Shown here one piece after another: positions 26,908 to 33,237 of a stretch of 48,482 nt of DNA (the stretch's first letter is position 1; every line of letters starts with the position of its first letter). A program made the translations under genes and the position numbers. Location of the stretch: assembly GCA_017512495.1 (NCBI GenBank), contig JAFWGF010000032.1, positions 1 through 48,482 of the forward strand. The letters run 5' to 3'. The notes beneath the pieces are model-generated. The model did no database searches. It saw nothing but the letters and a program-made list of their open reading frames with translations, and was not told the DNA's origin. This DNA comes from Bacilli bacterium. Its GTDB lineage: Bacteria; Bacillota_I; Bacilli_A; RF39; UBA660.

Positions 26908-26957
26908 AATCCTAATTAACCTATCAATATAAGTAAACTTATACCATACCTAACTAC
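26908..26957 (-). repeat. 50-nt imperfect direct repeat, copy 2
   Basis: Second copy. The same hairpin reads UAUAAG-UUUA-CUUAUA: the C-G pair of the loop in copy 1 is replaced by U-A, a compensatory change that keeps complementarity. Confidence 0.85.
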
Positions 26958-27067
26958 GTAAAAAGATAAAACATTAAATAATCGATAAAAAATAATAGTA
27001 ATTGTAATTAAGATAAAGCCTTTGCTTTTTCTTATTAATTTCTCATACAATACTAGTCTATAAACCA

Positions 27068-27095
27068 ATTATAAATCAAATTAAAAAAATGTCAA
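27068..27095 (-). promoter_or_regulatory. Consensus sigma-A promoter for the candidate RNA
   Basis: TTGACA (27095-27090), 16-bp spacer, TATAAT (27073-27068) on the minus strand. Both hexamers are perfect. The -35 lies inside the terminator hairpin of the glycosyltransferase gene. Confidence 0.8.
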
Positions 27096-27131
27096 TAGTC
27101 ATACTATCTTTTTTCTGACATTGACATTTAA
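27083..27131 (-). terminator. Terminator of the glycosyltransferase gene
   Basis: ATGTCAAT / ATTGACAT stem extended inward by GTCA/TGAC, ending in seven T on the minus strand, directly after the glycosyltransferase stop. Confidence 0.7.
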
Positions 27132-27132
27132 T

Positions 27133-28137
27133 TTACATTTCTTTTAAAACAAATTCATATGCTTCTTTTAATTGAGCTCCTACCTTTTTAATATCTCTTT
27201 GTTCAGCTACTTTATAACCTTCTTCAACTAAACTAGGTAATTCATTGTTGACAATTTTTACAATTTTACTTTCAAATTCATCTAAGTCTTTAGCTTTGTA
27301 AGTATTTACCCCATCTTCTAACCATTCTTCAAAGATTGGTATATCTCTTATTAAAGCTTTTGTCTTGCAAGCACAAGCTTCTAGTATAGGAATTCCTTCA
27401 GTTTCTTCAAGTGTTGGGAATAGATATAAATCACATCCATTCATTGCATTAATTATCTCTTTTTGTTCTACATAACCAGCAAATACTAAGTTATCTAATT
27501 TTGTATTAACTGCTTTTCTTACTGCCTTACTAGCAGCACTTAAAGGACTATATCCAAACCAAATAAACTTATAATCTGGTAGTCTTTTTGCTAATTCAAC
27601 AAAATCAACAATACCTTTTCTATCAATATATAAACCAATACCAATAATTACTTTGTCATCATCACTGTAATTATACTTCTTACGAAATTCTTTTCCTAAT
27701 TCTTTATCAGTCTTAAATTTATCAAGTTCAATTCCATTAGAAATAGCATAAATCTTTTTAGTAATACCATATCCTTCTAATAGTCTTTTAGAATATGGAG
27801 TTGGAGTAATTATTACATCTCCTAGAGAATAACACTTTATTAACCACTTTTTAAAAAGAGGTGCAATCTGTTTAGAGAAAATAAATCCATTTCTAAAATC
27901 TTCTTCAGTACTATGTGCATGATATACTACTTTTTTACCTTTCTTTCTAGCTTTTTTAGCTAAAAAGTATGATTTTGGTCCATAGAAATTAATATGTACA
28001 ATATCATAATCATCTTTAAGATTAGTTGTATATTCAACACCTTCATAATCCAAAGCTCGCATCTGATGTTTTATTGCTTTTCCTAGACCGCTTTTAGAAA
28101 ACATTTTTTCTCCTTCAGTATATAAAAGTACTTTCAT
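27133..28137 (-). CDS. GT4 glycolipid glycosyltransferase (CpoA/diglucosyl-DAG synthase-like)
   Basis: 334 residues, GT-B fold, family GT4. It begins MKVLLYTEGEKMFSKSGLGKA, like the streptococcal CpoA and Acholeplasma diglycosyl-diacylglycerol synthases, which add a second sugar to a membrane glycolipid at the inner face of the membrane. The nucleotide-sugar site is seen as the E-x7-E motif in LEETEGIPILEACACKT (about residue 250) and the GIGLYIDRKGI loop near 165. The start at 28137 is chosen because GGAGATG lies just before it. Single gene between its terminator and the PrsW-like gene. Family sure; exact acceptor inferred. Confidence 0.85.
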   Translation of the reverse strand: MKVLLYTEGEKMFSKSGLGKAIKHQMRALDYEGVEYTTNLKDDYDIVHINFYGPKSYFLAKKARKKGKKVVYHAHSTEEDFRNGFIFSKQIAPLFKKWLIKCYSLGDVIITPTPYSKRLLEGYGITKKIYAISNGIELDKFKTDKELGKEFRKKYNYSDDDKVIIGIGLYIDRKGIVDFVELAKRLPDYKFIWFGYSPLSAASKAVRKAVNTKLDNLVFAGYVEQKEIINAMNGCDLYLFPTLEETEGIPILEACACKTKALIRDIPIFEEWLEDGVNTYKAKDLDEFESKIVKIVNNELPSLVEEGYKVAEQRDIKKVGAQLKEAYEFVLKEM

Positions 28138-28188
28138 AGCTATCATCTCCATATATAATTATATATTGCGAAAATAAAAAAGACAAGT

Positions 28189-28977
28189 TTATCCTTGTCT
28201 CTCTCCACATCTTGGACAAAAGTCACTTTTTACTTTATAACCACAATGTTTACAAAAATTATGTTCTAAAATTAGTTTTCTATTTTCTAAAGATACTTTC
28301 TTTAAAGTATTAAATGCATTTATGTATAAAACTATTATAAATGCTATAAAAACTATGATTAATATTCCTACTTTAGACATTAAACAATAATCATATATTC
28401 CATGTAATAATGCCGGTACAAAGATACTTAAAAGAATATATTTTTTTTCTAAATCTTTTTTGTTTTTATAATGAAATTGTTTGGCTAAACTTAAATAGTA
28501 ACCCATAAAAACAGCATCACTGGCATGTCCTGGAATCGAAGAAATCGCTCTTAAAATAGCAGTTCTTAGTGTTCCTCCATAAAATACGTAAATAATATTT
28601 TCAATAAATGCAAATCCTAAAGAAACAAAAACTGCATAAACAATAATATCATAAACTTCATCAAATTCTTGATTGTTGTAGCCTCTAAAATATACCATTA
28701 ACCATTTGCAAAATTCTTCTGTTAAAGCTACTCCAACAAATGCATATAATATTACTTCTATAAAATTCTTATCTGCAAGTTTTTTTGACATAAACGGAAA
28801 AAACATTCTTAAGGTATCAGAAAACCAAATTACTAATATACTTGAAATCATACCTAAGAAAAACATTTGAAGCAATAATGATATTGGTTCTTTAGACTTA
28901 TCATTATTATAAACAAATACTAATAAGAGAATAATAGGTAATATTGTAAAAAAGACCATTAAAGTAATGTTGTCCAT
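28189..28977 (-). CDS. PrsW-type intramembrane protease with C-terminal zinc ribbon
   Basis: 262 residues, about eight membrane segments. PrsW family features are present: the glutamate pair in ALTEEFCKW (Glu87-Glu88), Glu126 in FAFIENIIYVF, His151 in PGHASDAVF and His192 in LLHGIYDY. In Bacillus, PrsW cuts the anti-sigma factor RsiW. Unlike the typical protein, this one ends in a four-cysteine zinc ribbon (C-x2-C ... C-x2-C, about residues 245-258), probably cytoplasmic. GGAGGGG ribosome site. It stands alone between the glycosyltransferase gene and tRNA-Arg. Its substrate is not evident in the window. Confidence 0.9.
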   Translation of the reverse strand: MDNITLMVFFTILPIILLLVFVYNNDKSKEPISLLLQMFFLGMISSILVIWFSDTLRMFFPFMSKKLADKNFIEVILYAFVGVALTEEFCKWLMVYFRGYNNQEFDEVYDIIVYAVFVSLGFAFIENIIYVFYGGTLRTAILRAISSIPGHASDAVFMGYYLSLAKQFHYKNKKDLEKKYILLSIFVPALLHGIYDYCLMSKVGILIIVFIAFIIVLYINAFNTLKKVSLENRKLILEHNFCKHCGYKVKSDFCPRCGERQG

Positions 28978-29030
28978 AATACCCCTCCATATTATATAAA
29001 CATTATAACATAATATGTATTTTTAACATA

Positions 29031-29058
29031 AAAAAAAATCGAACTTAATAGTTCGATT
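29031..29058 (-). terminator. Terminator after tRNA-Arg
   Basis: AATCGAAC / GTTCGATT, perfect 8-bp stem with 6-nt loop (29037-29058), then a T-run on the minus strand. Confidence 0.85.
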
Positions 29059-29067
29059 AATATTCAG

Positions 29068-29144
29068 TGGTGTCCGCGAGGCGACTCGAACGCCTGACCG
29101 ATCGCTTAGAAGGCGATTGCTCTATCCAGCTGAGCTACGCAGAC
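29068..29144 (-). tRNA. tRNA-Arg (anticodon TCT)
   Basis: Complete minus-strand cloverleaf: 7-bp acceptor stem (GTCTGCG / CGCGGAC), D arm GCTC/GAGC, anticodon loop CTTCTAA with TCT, T loop TTCGAGT, encoded CCA. Reads AGA codons, the main arginine codons expected in this AT-rich genome. Confidence 0.97.
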
Positions 29145-29199
29145 ATATCAACTGACAGATATAATTATACAATAAAAGTACTTATTTTTCAAGTACTTT

Positions 29200-30051
29200 T
29201 TATCTGATACGGTATCCTTGTCGTTTACCATTAAATTCAAACATAACCATATTAATATCATAATTATCAAAACAAGAATAAGCTATTTCATCAATTATAT
29301 CCTTATTTATTTTATTATTAAAATTTAAAAACAAAATATTATTTTCTTCTCTATAATCAATTAACTCAAGATTTTTATTAACTAAACTTATCAAATTATC
29401 ATTATTTTTTAACTGATCAATTATTATTTTAATTCTATCTCTATCATCATTTAAATACTTAGTTACTGGTATATAATATTCATTATTATTAATATTATCT
29501 AGATAGTAGATTACTACTCTATTTATATTATTTCTACTATTAAATAAATATTCATTATTAATACCTATACTTTTATCAATAGGATTAGGATATTCCTTTA
29601 ATTCTTTACCATTAACAGTTATTTTTACTTTGGAAAATCTTTTTAATGATAATAAAGAATAAACTATTCCTGGAATATTTTTATTATCCAAATAATTTAT
29701 ATCTAAATATAATATATCATTATCTAAACTACTATTTAAAACTTTTGTATCTTTACTTAAATAGCCTTTTAAACCTTTAGGTATATGTTTATTATTAACA
29801 GTTAAATAATTAATAATATTATCTATTTGTTTATGAAGTTCCTTTTCTTCATTAATAACTTTTACTTCAACCAATAAATTATCTTCATTTAACAAATAAA
29901 TATTTGTAGTTTTTAATGAAGTTATTGTTTCAATTTCATAATTAGTTCTTAAAACATTATGTTCTTTAATAGTAGGAATTGTAAATACTGATAGAATTAT
30001 AAATACAGTTAGTGTAATTGTAAATACTTTTCTTAACAATAGATTCTTCAT
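29200..30051 (-). CDS. gerM: GerM-like sporulation/germination protein (two GerMN domains)
   Basis: 283 residues. One N-terminal membrane segment (about 8-28) is followed by two tandem domains of about 110 residues with the GerMN pattern: a helix ending in a LKxNDN or LTVNNKH-like turn, a strand pair, and a hydrophobic-Asp strand (LYLDINYL; LFLNFNNK). Bacillus GerM is a forespore-engulfment and germination protein that helps hold the SpoIIIAH-SpoIIQ complex. Here the gene follows gerE, near which gerM also lies in Bacillus, and SpoIIIAH is the next gene upstream. AGGTGAT ribosome site. The weak sequence match makes the symbol tentative. Confidence 0.78.
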   Translation of the reverse strand: MKNLLLRKVFTITLTVFIILSVFTIPTIKEHNVLRTNYEIETITSLKTTNIYLLNEDNLLVEVKVINEEKELHKQIDNIINYLTVNNKHIPKGLKGYLSKDTKVLNSSLDNDILYLDINYLDNKNIPGIVYSLLSLKRFSKVKITVNGKELKEYPNPIDKSIGINNEYLFNSRNNINRVVIYYLDNINNNEYYIPVTKYLNDDRDRIKIIIDQLKNNDNLISLVNKNLELIDYREENNILFLNFNNKINKDIIDEIAYSCFDNYDINMVMFEFNGKRQGYRIR

Positions 30052-30074
30052 TATATCACCTATTTAAATATATT

Positions 30075-30097
30075 AAAAAACGTACTAATTTAGTACG
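30075..30097 (-). terminator. Terminator or attenuator between gerE and gerM
   Basis: CGTACTA / TAGTACG stem with ATT loop and six T on the minus strand, starting at the base after the gerE stop and only ~24 bp before the gerM start, so gerM is read by partial readthrough or is separately controlled. Confidence 0.75.
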
Positions 30098-30301
30098 CTA
30101 AATAGATAATTCATTTAATTTTAATAATTCTACTACTGCACTAGCTCTACCATTTACACCTAATTTTTGCATTACATTTGAAATGTGATTTCTAACAGTT
30201 TTTTCACTTATTTCTAATTTCTCCGATATTTCTTTAGTACTATAATTATCTATTAATAAATTAAATATTTCTTTTTCTCTTGGAGTAAGAATATTATTCA
30301 T
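30098..30301 (-). CDS. gerE: GerE, LuxR-type regulator of late mother-cell genes
   Basis: 67 residues, consisting only of a LuxR-type helix-turn-helix. The sequence is strikingly close to Bacillus GerE: LTPREKEIFNLL, then KEISEKLEISEKTVRNHISN and MQKLGVNGRASAVVELLK. GerE acts with sigma-K to turn on or off late coat genes, which may include the CotY/Z-like gene at 17.6 kb. A CATAAAATA match to the sigma-K -10 lies at 30326-30318, though a well-placed -35 is not clear. AGGTGAT ribosome site. Confidence 0.95.
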   Translation of the reverse strand: MNNILTPREKEIFNLLIDNYSTKEISEKLEISEKTVRNHISNVMQKLGVNGRASAVVELLKLNELSI

Positions 30302-30317
30302 TAATTATCACCTAAAT

Positions 30318-30326
30318 TATTTTATG
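30318..30326 (-). promoter_or_regulatory. Possible sigma-K -10 element before gerE
   Basis: CATAAAATA fits CATANNNTA on the minus strand, 17 bp before the gerE start. The AC dinucleotides upstream are 15 or 18 bases away, not the usual 16-17, so this is weak. Confidence 0.35.
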
Positions 30327-30359
30327 AAAAAAACTATCATTGTTGTATGTAAATACCTA

Positions 30360-30857
30360 TTATTTCTTTTGGAATTTTACTGTAATATTCATTCTATTTT
30401 TATATTCTTTTTGAATAGTACGCATAATTTTATTCGCAAGTTTTACATCATGATCTTTTGATATACAAATAGTAGATACATTTTCATTATCTATTTTTAT
30501 AAAGCAATCCAGGTCATATTCTTTTTTTAACCTTTTTTCTAATGATTCTTCTTTTCCTTGAACTTCATTTAAATATTTTAATTGCTCATAAGCGTTATTT
30601 TTTTCTTCAGTAGTTGTTTTTTCGTTAGTTAGCTTTTCATTTAAAACATTCATTGCTTCTTGTCTTTCTTCTTCTTTACTAACTCTCATTGCGACTAGTG
30701 CATTTTCTTCTTTTACTTCTTTTACTTTAGTAGTTGTTTTATCTACTACTGTATTTACTTTGTCTAATAAATCTTCAGGTAGTGTTACATAGTATACTCC
30801 AAGTACTAAAATCAAGCTAAATAATGTAAAAAACCATAAATTTTGTTTTTTTATCAT
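30360..30857 (-). CDS. spoIIIAH: SpoIIIAH-like mother-cell channel protein
   Basis: 165 residues. One membrane segment near the start (MIKKQNLWFFTLFSLILVLG-type), a long charged coiled coil (about 40-115) and a compact alpha-beta domain (about 100-165) ending VTVKFQKK. This matches SpoIIIAH, the mother-cell ring protein that joins forespore SpoIIQ to form the feeding channel in sporulation. In Bacillus it is last in the eight-gene spoIIIA operon; here it stands apart from the rest, next to gerE and gerM. A CATATATT match to the sigma-E -10 lies at 30884-30877 with ATA 15 bases upstream. GGAGG ribosome site. Confidence 0.88.
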   Translation of the reverse strand: MIKKQNLWFFTLFSLILVLGVYYVTLPEDLLDKVNTVVDKTTTKVKEVKEENALVAMRVSKEEERQEAMNVLNEKLTNEKTTTEEKNNAYEQLKYLNEVQGKEESLEKRLKKEYDLDCFIKIDNENVSTICISKDHDVKLANKIMRTIQKEYKNRMNITVKFQKK

Positions 30858-30887
30858 ATGATCCTCCGTTCTCTACAATATATGTGT

Positions 30888-30914
30888 AAAAAAAAAGAAT
30901 ATTCTAAAATATTC
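30888..30914 (-). terminator. Terminator after the zinc-ribbon gene
   Basis: GAATATT / AATATTC stem with a 4-nt loop and nine T on the minus strand, overlapping the stop of the zinc-ribbon frame. Confidence 0.75.
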
Positions 30915-31139
30915 TATAATTCTTTACCACAGCTTGTACAAAATCTTGTACCCTCTGCTACTTTATTTCCACAATTTGGACAATACTTTATACTTTCAGA
31001 AACTTCATTTACTACTTCTTCTGTTGTTTCATTCTTAATTCCCATAGCTTCTAAAATCGGATCTTGCAATTATCGTTATTATCATCATACCAAAGGGGCC
31101 AAACCAATCATAATCTGCAAAAAATCCTTCTACTGGCAT
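30914..31139 (-). pseudogene. Frameshifted small membrane/zinc-ribbon protein
   Basis: Two short frames together make one plausible protein. Frame 1 starts with ATG at 31139, immediately after the YnbB-like stop, and reads MPVEGFFADYDWFGPFG then a hydrophobic stretch, ending at 31035. The other frame carries DPILEAMGIKNETTEE and a four-cysteine zinc ribbon (YCPNC ... FCTSC), ending at 30914; it is open from about 31069, preceded by a TAA. A one-base change around 31065-31085, in the AT-rich stretch after MMIIT, would join them. Either this is a recent inactivation or sequencing error, or two tiny genes overlap. Function unknown; short zinc-ribbon membrane proteins are common in this lineage. 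Confidence 0.6.
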
Positions 31140-32393
31140 TTAATTCACCTCTTTAATTAATCTATCAACAGCTTTCATTAATCCTATCTTACCATATGGA
31201 TATGTTAGTGAACCTTGCATATAAGCAACAAATGGTTCTCTTAATGGTCCATCACATGATAATTCAATTGATGATCCTTGTGTAAAAGATCCACTAGCCA
31301 TAATTATTTGATCTTCATATCCAGGCATATCTCCTGGTTCTACTAAAGCATTAGAATCAATTGCTGAACCTTGTTGAATACCTCTAGTAAATTCTATTAA
31401 TTTTTTAGAGTTTTTAAAAATAATATTTTGAACAATATCTACTCTTTCTTCATTGTATTTAGGATCAACTTCATAGCCTAAATCACCTAATACTTTACTG
31501 GCTAAAATTGCTGTTTTAAGTGATGCAGCTACTACACTAGGAGCCATATATATACCTTGTAACAAACTTTTATTAATACCTAAAGTAGGTCCAACTTCTC
31601 TGCCTTCTCCAGGAAGTGTTAATCTCTCAACACATAATTCAATTAAATCATGTCTACCTGCAATATATGCACCATTAGGAGCAATACCTCCACCAAGATT
31701 TTTAATTAATGATCCAACTATTATATCTGCTCCCACTGAAGTAGGTTCTTCTTTAGTTACAAATTCACAATAACAATTATCTACCATAACAATAATACTA
31801 CTGTCTATTTCTTTAATCATATTAATTACTTTAGCAAGTTTTTCTAAACTAAGACTTTTTCTAGTAGAATAACCCTTACTTCTTTGGATTTCTATTACTT
31901 TAACTTTATTATTACTAATAAAATTCTTAATAGATTCATAATCAAAATCATTATCAATTAAATCTATTTGTTCATAGCGAATTCCGAAACTCTTTAAAGA
32001 ACTAGGATTATCTTTAATACCAATTACTTGATCTAGGGTATCATATGGTTTACCACTAATACTTAATAAAATATCACCAGGTCGAAGAAGTCCAAAGAAA
32101 CAAACATTTAAAGCATGAGAACCAGAAATAAATTGACTTCTGACAATTGCATCTTCTGCTCCTAAAACATCTCTAAAAATATGTTCTATTTTATCTCTAC
32201 CTAAATCATGATAACCATAACCAGTAGTTGAATTAAAACAAGATTCAGTTACTTCATTATTATGAAAAGCACTTAATACTTTTAGACTATTATAATCGCA
32301 TAATTCATCTATCTTTTTAAATTCTTCTAAACAAGATTTTTCACAATCATTTACTAAATTAATTACTTGTTCACTTATTTCAAAAGAAGCCAT
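31140..32393 (-). CDS. YnbB/methionine gamma-lyase-like PLP enzyme
   Basis: 417 residues, fold type I PLP-dependent enzyme of the family once named aluminium-resistance or methionine gamma-lyase-like (Bacillus YnbB). The PLP lysine lies in VGSLIKNLGGGIAPNGAY (about residue 230), with the conserved SQFISGSHAL (about 85) and FTQGSSIELSCDGP (near 370) segments. The true reaction of this family is not established; a cystathionine-type lyase activity is usual for the fold. It overlaps nothing but is coupled at its stop to the zinc-ribbon gene. Ribosome site GAAAGGAATG. In series with the FabG-like gene upstream (31 bp gap). Confidence 0.88.
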   Translation of the reverse strand: MASFEISEQVINLVNDCEKSCLEEFKKIDELCDYNSLKVLSAFHNNEVTESCFNSTTGYGYHDLGRDKIEHIFRDVLGAEDAIVRSQFISGSHALNVCFFGLLRPGDILLSISGKPYDTLDQVIGIKDNPSSLKSFGIRYEQIDLIDNDFDYESIKNFISNNKVKVIEIQRSKGYSTRKSLSLEKLAKVINMIKEIDSSIIVMVDNCYCEFVTKEEPTSVGADIIVGSLIKNLGGGIAPNGAYIAGRHDLIELCVERLTLPGEGREVGPTLGINKSLLQGIYMAPSVVAASLKTAILASKVLGDLGYEVDPKYNEERVDIVQNIIFKNSKKLIEFTRGIQQGSAIDSNALVEPGDMPGYEDQIIMASGSFTQGSSIELSCDGPLREPFVAYMQGSLTYPYGKIGLMKAVDRLIKEVN

Positions 32394-32424
32394 CTAATCA
32401 TTCCTTTCTCGCATATTATACTAC

Positions 32425-33168
32425 TTATCCATTAAATTTTCCACCATCAACTCTAATTATAGAATCATTTATATAATTAGCTTTAGAACTAGCTAAGAAG
32501 ACAACTACTTTAGCAATTTCATCTGCTTCTCCCATTCTACCTAATAATATTTTTTTCTTTTCTTTATTTATTTGTTCTAAACTTAAATCTTTATTCATAG
32601 AAGTATTTACCCATCCTGGACAAACACAATTAACATTTATAAACGGAGCAAATTCACGAGCTAAGTTATGTGTTAGTGAAATAACTCCAGCTTTAGAAGC
32701 ATCATAGTCACAACTTTCTGGATAAAAAGTATCAAGAGCATTAGTACTACTAATATTAATAATCTTACCTTTCTTAGCCTCTAACATTACTTTACCTATA
32801 TATTTACTACATAGATAAGTACCAATAATATTAACATCTAAAATTCTCTTAAATTCTTTAATATTTTTATCAAGTAATAAACTATCTCTACATACACCAG
32901 CATTATTAACTAAAATATCTATTCCACCAAAAGTATCAATAATAGTATTAGTCATTTGTTCTACTTCTTCTTCTTTTGATACATCACATTTAATAGTTAA
33001 TACTTTGACATTATATGTATCTTTAATATGCTTTTCTAATTCTTTAGCTTCCCTTTCATGATGACAATAATTTATTACTACATTTACTCCTGCTTTAGCA
33101 AATTCTTCTATACAGGCAGCACCAATACCACGATTACTACCAGTAACTAAGGCAACTATATTCTTCAT
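32425..33168 (-). CDS. FabG-like short-chain dehydrogenase/reductase
   Basis: 247 residues, classical SDR. NAD(P) motif TGSNRGIG (about 10-17), NNAG motif (about 88), catalytic Ser in NISSTNA, and Tyr-x3-Lys in CDYDASKAGVISL. The best-known member of this size is FabG, 3-oxoacyl-ACP reductase, which reduces 3-ketoacyl-ACP with NADPH in fatty-acid synthesis. No other fab gene is nearby, so another substrate is possible. GGAGG ribosome site 5-9 bp upstream of ATG. Confidence 0.88.
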   Translation of the reverse strand: MKNIVALVTGSNRGIGAACIEEFAKAGVNVVINYCHHEREAKELEKHIKDTYNVKVLTIKCDVSKEEEVEQMTNTIIDTFGGIDILVNNAGVCRDSLLLDKNIKEFKRILDVNIIGTYLCSKYIGKVMLEAKKGKIINISSTNALDTFYPESCDYDASKAGVISLTHNLAREFAPFINVNCVCPGWVNTSMNKDLSLEQINKEKKKILLGRMGEADEIAKVVVFLASSKANYINDSIIRVDGGKFNG

Positions 33169-33210
33169 AAATACCTCCTATAATACATTAATATTTTACA
33201 ATAACTTATT

Positions 33211-33237
33211 AAAAAAAGAAAGAGTTATACTCTTTCT
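33211..33237 (-). terminator. Terminator after ileS
   Basis: AGAAAGAGT / ACTCTTTCT, perfect 9-bp stem with 3-nt loop, then seven T on the minus strand; overlaps the ileS stop region. Confidence 0.9.

Larger units (their letters stand above)
26366..27061 (-). ncRNA. Candidate large structured noncoding RNA (~690 nt)
   Basis: The 26.32-27.13 kb interval has no convincing gene; the longest frame, 67 codons, has no ribosome site and no family likeness. Yet it looks like one minus-strand transcription unit: consensus promoter at 27095-27068 and terminator at 26402-26366. Inside are a strong 5' hairpin (TAAGA-A-AAAGC closed by AAAG, about 27008-27036), two 50-nt repeats each folding into UAUAAG-tetraloop-CUUAUA, a GGGG/CCCC hairpin near 26523-26536, and ATCAACGAT pairing with ATCGTTGAT across 26382-26500. 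It could be a relative of known large Firmicutes RNAs (OLE, ROOL, GOLLD) or something new; a decayed gene is the alternative. Confidence 0.45.

Noticed and set aside
26831-26957. CRISPR array
   Set aside because: Only two imperfect repeats of 50 nt, 27 bp apart, with no cas genes.
30843-31160. Plus-strand 105-codon frame over the zinc-ribbon gene
   Set aside because: Antisense to a coding region with recognisable cysteine pairs on the minus strand; no start signal.
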